Assembly (NCBI GenBank): GCA_029934215.1 | Contig: JAOZMR010000056.1 | Coordinates: 1 to 12,874, forward strand | Source: Pontiellaceae bacterium | GTDB lineage: Bacteria; Verrucomicrobiota; Kiritimatiellia; Kiritimatiellales; Tichowtungiaceae | Direction of reading: 5' to 3' | Length of the DNA: 12,874 nt | Part shown: positions 1 through 6,745 of the stretch, piece by piece | Numbering within the stretch: the stretch's first letter is position 1 | Layout: each line of letters starts with the position of its first letter | Translations under genes and position numbers: made by a program | Notes under the pieces: generated by a model | Database searches by the model: none | The model's input: only the letters and a program-made list of their open reading frames with translations | Told to the model about the DNA's origin: nothing

Positions 1-198
1 CCAAAGAACGAGGCTGGAAGCGCTCGTCTACGTTTTATGAAAAATCTTCTATTTTTCAGGGTTTGGGGATTTTCCAATGGTTGGAACCCTTTTCTTTCAA
101 TCGGAAATCGGAAATCTTCAATCGGAAATGCCTCCCCCTTCGCCATTCGAATTTCCTTGTTCGATATTCGATATTCCCTTCCCTCTCTCCTCTGACCC
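1..198. repeat. Long direct repeat, copy 1 (cut by window edge)
   Basis: This stretch matches 548-745 with no indels and about 8 mismatches by eye. Positions 7-133 are identical to 554-680 over 127 bp. The match already begins at base 1, so the true repeat extends beyond the window. Inside it are a TTCCAA-TGG-TTGGAA palindrome (72-86), several TCGGAAAT units (about 100-130) and a TTCGATATTCGATATTCC stretch (about 159-177). No coding signal fits; the open frames running through it are low-complexity translations of the repeat. It is probably an intergenic repeat family. Confidence 0.85.
72..86. repeat. TTCCAA-N3-TTGGAA palindrome
   Basis: Perfect 6-bp arms around TGG. An outer pair AGGGTT (58-63) / AACCCT (85-90) could extend the fold. 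The same motif recurs at 346-360, 619-633, 7802-7816 and 8513-8527, with one-mismatch versions at 445-459, 8565-8579 and 12741-12755. It is either a REP-like element or a protein-binding dyad. Confidence 0.7.
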
Positions 199-306
199 CC
201 TCCGAAGTTCCTCTAGCGTAGCGGGTGGTGAAAAATGCGGAGAATCGGTGCGCGGAATCTGTGCGGAAGAATTTTCACAACCGCTATCGCTAGAGGAAGT
301 CAGAGG
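189..306. repeat. Long imperfect inverted repeat (about 118-nt hairpin)
   Basis: Four co-linear arm pairs can be seen: 189-196 with 299-306 (8 bp, CCTCTGAC/GTCAGAGG), 208-218 with 288-298 (11 bp, TTCCTCTAGCG/CGCTAGAGGAA), 219-224 with 281-286 (6 bp) and 228-234 with 272-278 (7 bp, GTGAAAA/TTTTCAC). Together they give 32 paired bases around a loop of about 37 nt. The inner arm sequence TTCCTCTAGCGATAGC recurs near the right end of the window (12806-12821). It could be a MITE-like element or a structured RNA; nothing identifies a mobilising enzyme. Confidence 0.65.
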
Positions 307-321
307 AACAGCCGAGGGGGA

Positions 322-360
322 GGCATTGCCGATTGAATGAGAAGGTTCCAAACCTTGGAA
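322..360. repeat. Inverted short repeat module with palindrome
   Basis: GGCATTGCCGATTGAA (322-337) followed by TTCCAA-ACC-TTGGAA (346-360). This is the reverse complement, with small changes, of the module 72-133 (palindrome, then TTCAATCGG...AATGCC). The unit is therefore present in both orientations here. Confidence 0.65.
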
Positions 361-363
361 AAT

Positions 364-391
364 CCCCTCCAGGGAGGGGTGCCCAAAGGGC
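364..391. repeat. GC-rich double hairpin repeat
   Basis: CCCCTCC-AG-GGAGGGG (364-379) is a perfect 7-bp inverted repeat. It is followed directly by GCCC-AAA-GGGC (381-391), a 4-bp stem, and then CGGGGTGGGT. From memory this GGAGGGGTGCCC-GGGCGGGGTGGG type of sequence is a widespread intergenic repeat in several bacterial phyla; that recognition is not verified here. It has no T-tract, so a simple terminator role is unlikely. Confidence 0.6.
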
Positions 392-419
392 GGGGTGGGT
401 TCTTTGGAGGAAGAGGAAT

Positions 420-459
420 GGCATTGCCGATTGAAAGAAAATGGCTCCAACCCTTGGAA
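420..459. repeat. Inverted short repeat module, second copy
   Basis: GGCATTGCCGATTGAA (420-435) is identical to 322-337. It is followed by a one-mismatch palindrome CTCCAA-CCC-TTGGAA (445-459). A partial forward copy, AATCTTCAATCGGAAATGCC, lies at 475-494. Confidence 0.65.
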
Positions 460-547
460 ATCCAACTCTCTAAAAATCTTCAATCGGAAATGCCATCCCT
501 CGCTGCTGAATTTCTTCCACGCATGAACGGTTTCAGATCCATTTCAC

Positions 548-745
548 CCAAAAAACGAGGCTGGAAGCGCTCGTCTACGTTTTATGAAAAATCTTCTATT
601 TTTCAGGGTTTGGGGATTTTCCAATGGTTGGAACCCTTTTCTTTCAATCGGAAATCGGAAATCTTCAATCGGAAATGCCTATCCCTTCGACATTCGAATT
701 TCCTTGTTCGATATTCGATATTCCTTTCCCCCTCCTCTCTGACCC
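548..745. repeat. Long direct repeat, copy 2
   Basis: Second copy of the 1-198 repeat at a 547-bp offset, about 96% identical by eye. The differences cluster in the C/T-rich 3' end (681-745). It contains the palindrome at 619-633. It ends about 8 bp before the stop codon of the sulfatase gene, so transcripts of that gene run into it in antisense orientation. Confidence 0.85.
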
Positions 746-752
746 ATTCTTT

Positions 753-2231
753 TCAACTCTGCTCTTTAGGTACTTCATAAAACTCCCGAAGACGCTGGAG
801 CTCCTTTTTCATTTCTTCAATGCGTTCTTTCTGTACCGGATCGTCATGAAGACTCTTCATTTCGTTTGGATCCGTTTTGAGGTCGTATAGCTCCCATTCT
901 TCCGCGTTCGGAACATCTTCGCCATAGAAACGAATTAGCTTGTAGCGTTTGGTGGCGACGCCTTCGTGCTTTCGAACGGAGTGTACGGCTGGATATTCGT
1001 AGTAATGATAGTAGAGCGATGTTCGCCAGTCTTTAGGCGTTTCGCCTTTCATGAGAGGGACGAGGCTTTTGCCTTGCATGTCGTCAGGGATGGGCGTGCC
1101 AACGATGTCGAGGAAGGTTTCTGCGAAATCGATATTCTGCACCAGATCGTTATTGCGTGATCCGGGTTTAATCACGCCGGGCCAACGTGCGAGGAGGGGC
1201 GTGCGGAACGACTCTTCGTACATGAATCGCTTGTCAAACCAGCCATGCTCTCCAAGATAAAAGCCCTGGTCGGAGGAATACATAACCACGGTGTTGCGAT
1301 CGAGCCCTGCATCTTTCAGGTATTTCAAGATTCGTCCGACGTTCTCGTCAACGCCAGCAATGCAGGCCAGATAGTCTTTCATGTATGTCTGATATTTCCA
1401 TCTCACCAGATCGTCGCCCTGCGGGTTGTGCTGTTTGAGATAGGCGGCTCGTTCGGGTTGCGTCTGTTTTAAGTCTCGATCCATACGCATGGTGTCTCTT
1501 ATAGACATGTCCTGTAGGCGCGCAGCTGTTCCGCGTCCTTTGTAATCATCGAAGAGCGATTCGGGTTCTGGGAAGGTTCGGGTGCTGAAGGTCTTTTTGA
1601 AGCGTTCTGCTGGAACCCAGTGTCGATGAGGAGCCTTGTAGTGAACCATGAGCATGAACGATTTCGATTCGTCCATGTCGTTTTCTAGCCAGTTGAGGGC
1701 TCGGTCGGTTACAATATCTGTGGAGTGCCCTACATATTGAGTTCGTCCGCCTTCCGTAACGAAAACGGGATCTGTGTAGCGCCCTTGACCGGGAAGCACT
1801 TCCCAATAGTCGAAACCCTGCATATTCCCAGCTAGATGGATCTTGCCGATCATCGCAGTCTGGCAGTCGGAGTCTTGGAGGATTTTTTGGAATTGTTGCT
1901 GGTCGTGATTGAAGCTATCGCGGTTGTCGTATTTTCCGTTTAAATGACTGTGCTTGCCAGTGAGAAGCGTCGCCCGGCTTGGCGCGCAGATGGAGTTAGC
2001 GACATAAGCACGCGTAAAAAGCATGCCGTCTTTTGCCAAGCTATCGATGTTTGGCGTAAGATTTTCCTGTTCAAATCGTCCACCATAGGCGCCGATGGCC
2101 TGAACGGCGTGGTCGTCAGAAAAAATCCATACCACGTTGGGTTTCTTGGCTTCTTCAGCCGCCACCGAGTTCGTCGCGGCAAGCATTGTTAGACCCAAGC
2201 TTGTTTTTTTGATGAAATTACGTTTGTTCAT
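753..2231 (-). CDS. Secreted type I (S1 family) sulfatase
   Basis: A 492-residue sulfate ester hydrolase. Seen in the sequence: the formylglycine signature C-A-P-S-R at 82-86 (Cys82 is the residue converted to formylglycine), metal ligands Asp39-Asp40 near the N-terminus, a GK-H pair at 130-132, K-A-P-H at 199-202, Asp321-Gln322 and Lys334. Together these are the complete S1 active site. The N-terminus is basic (K-R-N-F-I-K-K) with a hydrophobic stretch ending around A-A at 24-25, so it is a Sec or weak Tat-type signal peptide and the enzyme probably acts in the periplasm or outside. The start is backed by AGGAG 6 nt upstream. The C-terminal part matches the usual sulfatase C-terminal subdomain. 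Overall character suggests a polysaccharide or glycosaminoglycan sulfatase, but the substrate subfamily cannot be fixed. The maturation enzyme is not in the window. It stands 283 bp from the HPr gene and is probably its own unit. Confidence 0.95.
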   Translation of the reverse strand: MNKRNFIKKTSLGLTMLAATNSVAAEEAKKPNVVWIFSDDHAVQAIGAYGGRFEQENLTPNIDSLAKDGMLFTRAYVANSICAPSRATLLTGKHSHLNGKYDNRDSFNHDQQQFQKILQDSDCQTAMIGKIHLAGNMQGFDYWEVLPGQGRYTDPVFVTEGGRTQYVGHSTDIVTDRALNWLENDMDESKSFMLMVHYKAPHRHWVPAERFKKTFSTRTFPEPESLFDDYKGRGTAARLQDMSIRDTMRMDRDLKQTQPERAAYLKQHNPQGDDLVRWKYQTYMKDYLACIAGVDENVGRILKYLKDAGLDRNTVVMYSSDQGFYLGEHGWFDKRFMYEESFRTPLLARWPGVIKPGSRNNDLVQNIDFAETFLDIVGTPIPDDMQGKSLVPLMKGETPKDWRTSLYYHYYEYPAVHSVRKHEGVATKRYKLIRFYGEDVPNAEEWELYDLKTDPNEMKSLHDDPVQKERIEEMKKELQRLREFYEVPKEQS

Positions 2232-2514
2232 TTGTCTCCTAATCTTATTTTTTCGTATGCCGAGCGAGCTGTAGGGCGGGCTTTGGGATTGCGGGCTTCA
2301 GGGCTTATGGCTTGACCTGATTAAGTTGACCTTTTTGATGGCGGGATTTTTAAGCATGTTAGGCAAAAGCTTGCGATGGAAACACAATCATAGATAAATG
2401 CCACCAAGCTAAGCCCCTTAACTTAGTGCCATTCAATAATAGATGGATATTGTTTCGGGTAAATTGACTTGCACTAGGCTTGAAACGCCAAGAAATTCGC
2501 CCTTTTCAATTAGG
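2222..2514. other. Gene-free gap with sulfatase ribosome binding site and G-rich repeats
   Basis: On the minus strand AGGAG lies just before the sulfatase ATG. The + strand carries three GGGCTT units (2278-2283, 2293-2298, 2301-2306), a pair of TTGACCT words (near 2312 and 2327) and a short inverted repeat CTAAG/CTTAG around 2408-2426. No strong -35/-10 pair and no T-tailed terminator for the HPr operon could be recognised. The stretch may contain decayed mobile DNA but no matched ends were found. Confidence 0.4.
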
Positions 2515-2844
2515 TCAGGGCTTAGTTAACACAGGTTCTGCCGAATTTTCCGGAGCCGTATAGACGACTTCGAAAAAGTTTTGGTGAAAAAGATCGGCGA
2601 CGCTGGCCATGGCCAATACCGCATCATCTCCCGTTGCGTGAACAAAGATTTTTTCACCGTGATAACCTTCGATTGTCAATAGGCCCATAATGCTTTTAGC
2701 GGATATCTCCGCTCCTTTTTTCCCGATCAAAATTTCGCAGGAAAATTTGCTGGCAACCTTAACTAATAAGGCGGCTGGACGTGCGTGAATTCCGTACTCG
2801 TTTCTTACGATAAATTCGCGAATAATGGTTTCTTGTTTCGGCAT
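2515..2844 (-). CDS. HPr-type phosphocarrier protein
   Basis: A 109-residue PTS phosphocarrier of HPr type. G-I-H-A-R-P-A-A at 18-25 holds the phosphorylatable His20 (His15 in the classical protein). A-K-S-I-M-G at 49-54 holds Ser51, equivalent to the regulatory Ser46 that HPr kinase modifies. Having both sites, plus hprK directly upstream, implies the pair works as a kinase-substrate switch linking carbon or nitrogen status to other targets. The ATG shares one base with the hprK stop (TAATG), so translation is probably coupled. It is about 20 residues longer than usual HPr (85-90); the tail (about 92-109, E/P/T-rich) has no recognised motif. No PTS permease or enzyme I gene is visible here, so sugar transport versus a purely regulatory role is open. 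Confidence 0.93.
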   Translation of the reverse strand: MPKQETIIREFIVRNEYGIHARPAALLVKVASKFSCEILIGKKGAEISAKSIMGLLTIEGYHGEKIFVHATGDDAVLAMASVADLFHQNFFEVVYTAPENSAEPVLTKP

Positions 2845-3782
2845 TATTTTCTCGATCGATTCAAAAAGGTTCCTATAATTTTATCATTTAATTCTTTGGC
2901 TGCATCGTGCCCCAGCATCTTTAGTTTATGATTTAATGCCGTGGTTTCTACCATGTTTGCCATATCCCGTCCGGGACTAACCGGTAGTGCATAGTACGGT
3001 ATTTTGGTTTCGAGCACCTCGGTTTCGTGGGATGTAATCCCAGTGCGTTCCTCGTCGGCGTCATTCACGTATGGGTGAAATTCGACGACAATATCTAGTT
3101 CGGTTTCGCGCTGAATTGAACCCATCCCGAATAAGCTTGGAACGTGTACAATGCCAACGCCTCGAATCTCCATGTGGTAGCGGGTCATATCGTTGGCCGA
3201 TGCAACAATCCGTCCGCGACTGTTTTTTACAACGTCGGTCACGTCGTCCGATACCAAGCTGTACCCCTTTTCGATCAGGGAAAGAGCGGCTTCGCTTTTC
3301 CCGATTCCTGATTTTCCTTGCAGAAGAACGCCTATGCCCATGATGTCGAGCATTGTGCCCTGAATCCGCCCGTGCGGCGCAGCAAGTTCTTCAATTAAGA
3401 CGGTGCTTTCATTGATGAAGTGGCTGGTGATCATTTTTGTTCGAAAAACGGGTGTTTTGTATTCTTCCGCGAGGGCAAGTAGTTCTGGCGGTGGATTCCG
3501 ATTTCGGGCAATGATGATTCCTGGGACGTTTTTTTTGAATAGAGCTCGGAGCCGTTCCTCGCGCTCTTTTTTGTTCATGCTTTTCAGATATGTGAGCTCC
3601 GCTAGACCGAAAACCTGCAACCGCCGTTGGGCGAAATACTGAAAGAATCCGGTCAAAGCGAGCCCCGGACGGTTGATTGCTTTCTCTTCAATCGTCCGGT
3701 TTAGATGGTTTTCACCGAAGACGAGTTCGAGCAAAAGGCGCTCCTCACCAGTCTTCAGTAATTCTTGTAGTGTAATCGGCAC
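2844..3782 (-). CDS. hprK: HPr kinase/phosphorylase
   Basis: A 312-residue bifunctional enzyme that phosphorylates HPr on its regulatory serine and removes that phosphate. Seen: Walker A G-K-S-G-I-G-K-S at 156-163, a conserved H-G at 137-138 before the core, S-D-D at 178-180 and the family signature E-I-R-G-V-G-I-V-H-V at 205-214. The N-terminal domain (about 1-130) and the C-terminal kinase domain have normal length. The start codon is GTG, with GGAG 9 nt upstream inside the short gap after hpf. The substrate gene follows immediately with a one-base overlap. HprK is best known from Firmicutes but also occurs in several Gram-negative groups, where it often sits beside a PTS-like regulatory set, as here. 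Confidence 0.95.
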   Translation of the reverse strand: MPITLQELLKTGEERLLLELVFGENHLNRTIEEKAINRPGLALTGFFQYFAQRRLQVFGLAELTYLKSMNKKEREERLRALFKKNVPGIIIARNRNPPPELLALAEEYKTPVFRTKMITSHFINESTVLIEELAAPHGRIQGTMLDIMGIGVLLQGKSGIGKSEAALSLIEKGYSLVSDDVTDVVKNSRGRIVASANDMTRYHMEIRGVGIVHVPSLFGMGSIQRETELDIVVEFHPYVNDADEERTGITSHETEVLETKIPYYALPVSPGRDMANMVETTALNHKLKMLGHDAAKELNDKIIGTFLNRSRK

Positions 3783-3796
3783 TTATCCGGTCTCCA

Positions 3797-4087
3797 TTAG
3801 TGATGATCTTGCACTTTTTCGCGCGATTTGCGCAGCTGGCGTTCCGCTTTTTCGAATGCTTTATCAATGGCTTTAAACATGTTTTCGGATTCACCTTTTC
3901 CTTCGATGTGCAGGCTTTTCCCCTGCACCAACACCTCGGCAAAATGCAGATGCTTTTGGCGTTCTAAAATGACACGAACATCTTCGATTCGTGAAAGCCC
4001 GGTTAGTGTTCGTTCTGCTTTTTCATAGATATGATCTTTAATTCCGTCACTGATTTCGATGCTGCGTCCTGTAATATGTACCTGCAT
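3797..4087 (-). CDS. hpf: Ribosome hibernation promoting factor (short HPF/YfiA type)
   Basis: A 96-residue sigma54-modulation/HPF family protein. Seen: the N-terminus M-Q-V-H-I-T-G-R-S-I-E-I-S-D-G, a basic-acidic helix around E-K-A-E-R-T-L, the central beta segment V-R-V-I-L-E, then I-E-G-K-G-E-S-E-N-M-F-K-A-I-D-K-A and a charged C-terminal tail. The family binds the 30S subunit and stabilises inactive ribosomes. It lacks the extra dimerisation domain of long HPF. The start chosen is the ATG at 4087: AAGGAA lies 6-7 nt upstream, and the alternative ATG at 4102 would put that site inside the gene. It sits 18 bp after lptB and 14 bp before hprK, inside the operon. Confidence 0.92.
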   Translation of the reverse strand: MQVHITGRSIEISDGIKDHIYEKAERTLTGLSRIEDVRVILERQKHLHFAEVLVQGKSLHIEGKGESENMFKAIDKAFEKAERQLRKSREKVQDHH

Positions 4088-4105
4088 ATGTGTTCCTTTC
4101 ATTAT

Positions 4106-4837
4106 TTACATGCTAAATCGCGGGCCAAGATAGAGCTCGCGACTCATTTTGTCGTTCACTAAAAAGTCGCTGGATCCTTCACGAAGAACTTTGCCTTCGC
4201 ACATTAGGTACGCACGATCGACCACTGCCAATGTTTCGCGCACGTTGTGGTCTGTAATCAGTACGCCGAGGCCCTTTTCGCGTAGATCTTTGATAATCTC
4301 TTGCACCTCATACACCGCTAGCGGATCGACACCACTGAACGGTTCGTCGAGGAGAATGAGCGATGGGTTTGTGACAAGAGCTCGTGTGATCTCCAAGCGG
4401 CGGCGTTCGCCGCCAGAAAGTGTATACGCTTTTTGTTTGGCTAGATTAGTGATTTTCAGTTCCTCAAGAAGAAAACCCAGTCGTTCACGCCGTTCGCGTC
4501 GCGAGACAGGAAGAGTTTCGAGAATTGCCATCACATTTTCCTTCACGGTTAATTTGCGGAAAACGGAGGGTTCCTGCGAGAGGTAGCCCATTCCCATGCG
4601 TGCCCGCTTGTACATTGGCGTTTTTGAGACGTTCCGGTCTTTGAAATAAACCTCTCCGGATGTCGGACGAATCAGACCCGTTGCCATATAAAATGTGGTT
4701 GTTTTTCCCGCGCCGTTTGGACCCAGCAAACCTACAATTTCGCCAGCGTTCACATGAATGTCCACTTCGTTTACCACCTTTTTACCTCGGTAGCTTTTTA
4801 CGAGTTTTTTCGTTTGTATTAGAGAGAGTTGTTCCAT
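4106..4837 (-). CDS. lptB: LPS export ABC transporter ATP-binding protein
   Basis: A 243-residue ATPase that powers LptB2FG, which extracts LPS from the inner membrane. Seen: Walker A G-P-N-G-A-G-K-T (39-46), Q-loop Gln88, signature L-S-G-G-E (140-144), Walker B I-L-L-D-E-P (161-166) and H-loop His197. The segment Y-L-S-Q-E-P-S-V-F-R-K-L-T-V and the ending Y-L-G-P-R-F are typical of LptB rather than other ABC ATPases. The start is the ATG one base after the upstream stop (TAA-A-ATG), with a weak GAG 7 nt before. A start 7 codons earlier is open but would overlap the lptC/A gene and has no ribosome site. LptF and LptG are not in this window. Confidence 0.95.
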   Translation of the reverse strand: MEQLSLIQTKKLVKSYRGKKVVNEVDIHVNAGEIVGLLGPNGAGKTTTFYMATGLIRPTSGEVYFKDRNVSKTPMYKRARMGMGYLSQEPSVFRKLTVKENVMAILETLPVSRRERRERLGFLLEELKITNLAKQKAYTLSGGERRRLEITRALVTNPSLILLDEPFSGVDPLAVYEVQEIIKDLREKGLGVLITDHNVRETLAVVDRAYLMCEGKVLREGSSDFLVNDKMSRELYLGPRFSM

Positions 4838-4838
4838 T

Positions 4839-5900
4839 TTATTTCTCGAAAAAGTCAAATTTAGATTCGTTGTTTTGGTATATAATCAACCGAGCCGACG
4901 GTTCGCACTCCATTCGGTTCGATGCTCGCCAAAAACGTATTTTTTCACCCAAAAGCATATTTTTCCCATCCAAAATTCTAGGGTCATCCTCCAGCAAAAA
5001 CTCATCGTTCGAAACATCAAAAACGGCCCGACCTGCATGCGCTTCTCTGCCTTCGTTCGACAGCTTAACCTCCGTCAGTGCTTCAATCCAATTAATTTCA
5101 TTGTTTTCGTCAAAACGTATATTCAAGGTGCCGCAATCCATCGTCATTTTTGGATCTTTCACATGAACCGAATTCTCAAAGCGAACGCTTTTTCCTCTAT
5201 AATCAAAGTATAATTTCTCCGAAGTAATCACCGTCACCCCGTTCTCAAGCATAACGTCGGTCCACGCCTCAATCCAGTCGATCTCGTTCTGGTCATTGAA
5301 ACGCACATTCAAGGTGCCGCAATCCATCGTCATTTTTGGATCCTGCACATGAACGGCTTTCTCGAAGCGAACGGTTTGCCCATTATAATCGAGATACAGC
5401 TCTTTCGATGTAATCACCGTAACCTTCCCGGATTTGACACGTTTCTCCGGTGTGCTGGCAGGCTTTACGTCGTCTTCGATAACCACCTCGCTATCGTTAA
5501 GAATCTGAACCGTACGGTCGGACGAACTCAACGTGAAGCCACGACCGCGAACGCGTATTCCTTCCATATCTGCGGCGATTGCCGCGTCCGAATGGGCTTT
5601 GCGAGTTTTTTGATTGAAAAAGCAATGAGGCGAAGTGACCGTCATATAAACCTCGCCCGCCTTATAAAACTCCATGTTCACGCCGGTAACCTTCACATCG
5701 CCACCGCCCTGCATCTCAGCCCGATCACCAAACAGCTGCGATGTCATCTCACCCTGCTCATTATAATCTGGGACGCGGAAACCAGAGACCTCCATGCCTG
5801 GCTCTTGAGCGCCAGCAAACAACGCCATCAGCAGAACGCACGATATGATTCCTCGCAGCAATCCGCACCCCGCAATCCGTATCCCATATATCATGCTCAT
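4839..5900 (-). CDS. LptC/LptA-like (OstA) LPS transport protein with internal duplication
   Basis: A 353-residue exported protein. Residues 12-31 form a hydrophobic signal or anchor segment. About 35-150 resembles the LptC type beta-jellyroll (Q-L-F-G-D-R-A-E at 55-62, then E-V-Y-M-T-V-T-S-P at 83-91). The rest has the OstA/LptA repeat character. Residues 160-221 and 222-283 are a near-identical tandem duplication of 62 residues; D-P-K-M-T-M-D-C-G-T-L-N is present in both. The protein therefore looks like an LptC-LptA fusion with a lengthened periplasmic bridge, though the exact domain boundary is inference. Its place between kdsA and lptB supports LPS transport. The ATG overlaps the kdsA stop (ATGA), with GAGG 5 nt upstream. 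Confidence 0.85.
   Translation of the reverse strand: MSMIYGIRIAGCGLLRGIISCVLLMALFAGAQEPGMEVSGFRVPDYNEQGEMTSQLFGDRAEMQGGGDVKVTGVNMEFYKAGEVYMTVTSPHCFFNQKTRKAHSDAAIAADMEGIRVRGRGFTLSSSDRTVQILNDSEVVIEDDVKPASTPEKRVKSGKVTVITSKELYLDYNGQTVRFEKAVHVQDPKMTMDCGTLNVRFNDQNEIDWIEAWTDVMLENGVTVITSEKLYFDYRGKSVRFENSVHVKDPKMTMDCGTLNIRFDENNEINWIEALTEVKLSNEGREAHAGRAVFDVSNDEFLLEDDPRILDGKNMLLGEKIRFWRASNRMECEPSARLIIYQNNESKFDFFEK
5052..5423 (-). repeat. Tandem 186-bp coding duplication inside lptC/A-like gene
   Basis: The two 186-bp (62-codon) units are 5238-5423 and 5052-5237. A 36-bp stretch is identical in both (5121-5156 and 5307-5342, exactly 186 bp apart), while the flanks differ at scattered, often third-position, sites. 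This pattern fits a fairly recent in-frame duplication with conserved protein sequence. Confidence 0.9.
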
Positions 5901-6715
5901 TTTACCTCATTGATTGCTTTTAGCTTTTTCAAAAGGTTGGAAAGCTCGTTTATTGGAATCATATTTGGACCATCGGAAAGAGCCTTCGCTGGTTCCGGAT
6001 GCGTTTCAATAAACATCCCGTCCACGCCAACAGCTGCGGCAGCCTTTGCGAGGTACGGAGCAAACCGCCCGTCGCCTCCAGAGGTGTCTCCTTGCCCGCC
6101 AGGCGACTGAACCGAATGGGTTGCATCAAAGATCACGGGATAACCCAATTCGCGCATAATAATCAAGCTACGCATATCCGCCACCAGTGTGTTATAGCCA
6201 AACGACGCGCCGCGTTCCGTGAGCATAATGTTCTTGTTTCCTGTGGACTCAATCTTCTTCACCACATTCGCCATATCCCACGGAGCAGCAAATTGTGCCT
6301 TTTTCACATTCACGACCGCGCCGCTTTCACCAGCCGCCACCACAAAATCTGTCTGACGAATCAAAAATGCTGGGAGCTGAATAATATCCACCACCTTCGA
6401 CGCGATATTGATCTCTTCGACCGAATGAACATCCGTCAATACCGGCACACCATACTTCGCCTTAATCTCTGCAAGGATCTCCAGCCCCTTCTCGAGGCCT
6501 GGGCCGCGATAGGAGTGGATGGAGGTGCGGTTCGCTTTATCATAAGACGCCTTAAACACGAGAGGGATATTCTGACGTTTCGCCAGCGTCACAAGCTCAT
6601 CAGCAATCGCCATGCAGCCCTCGCGGCTTTCAATCACGCAGGGGCCAGCAATCAGCGCCAGCGGATTCTCCCCGCCGAACTCTACACCGCCCACACTCAC
6701 AGTTCTGGTTGTCAT
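5897..6715 (-). CDS. kdsA: 3-deoxy-8-phosphooctulonate (Kdo-8-P) synthase
   Basis: A 272-residue class I DAHP-synthase-like barrel. It condenses phosphoenolpyruvate with arabinose 5-phosphate to give Kdo-8-phosphate, the precursor of LPS inner core. Seen: A-G-P-C-V-I-E-S at 23-30, F-K-A-S-Y-D-K-A-N-R-T-S at 54-65, R-G-P-G-L near 70, L-T-D-V-H near 93-97, Q-L-P-A-F-L-I-R-Q, and the E-T-H-P-E-P loop near the C-terminus. Cys26 is the position that separates metal-dependent (Cys) from metal-independent (Asn) enzymes, so a metal-dependent type is inferred; the later S-D-G triplet agrees. The ribosome site is AAGGAG 8 nt upstream. The gene heads the kdsA-lptC/A-lptB-hpf-hprK-HPr operon. Confidence 0.97.
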   Translation of the reverse strand: MTTRTVSVGGVEFGGENPLALIAGPCVIESREGCMAIADELVTLAKRQNIPLVFKASYDKANRTSIHSYRGPGLEKGLEILAEIKAKYGVPVLTDVHSVEEINIASKVVDIIQLPAFLIRQTDFVVAAGESGAVVNVKKAQFAAPWDMANVVKKIESTGNKNIMLTERGASFGYNTLVADMRSLIIMRELGYPVIFDATHSVQSPGGQGDTSGGDGRFAPYLAKAAAAVGVDGMFIETHPEPAKALSDGPNMIPINELSNLLKKLKAINEVK

Positions 6716-6745
6716 ATCTCACTCTCCTTATTCTTCAAACTCTCA

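Noticed and set aside
1..745. CRISPR array in the repeat-rich left end
   Set aside because: Repeats are long, unevenly spaced and in both orientations; there are no regular spacers and no cas genes.
77..890. Several open frames of 60-150 residues in the left end, both strands
   Set aside because: They translate the repeat units into recurring F-Q-G-L-E-P-F-S-F-N type strings, overlap each other and lack ribosome sites.
2385..2425. Possible IS or MITE remnant in the gap upstream of the sulfatase
   Set aside because: The sequence looks like mobile-element ends but there are no paired terminal repeats, target duplication or transposase fragment.
2464..2500. TTGACT at about 2464 on the + strand as a promoter
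   Set aside because: No acceptable -10 at proper spacing, and the downstream DNA on that strand is antisense to HPr.
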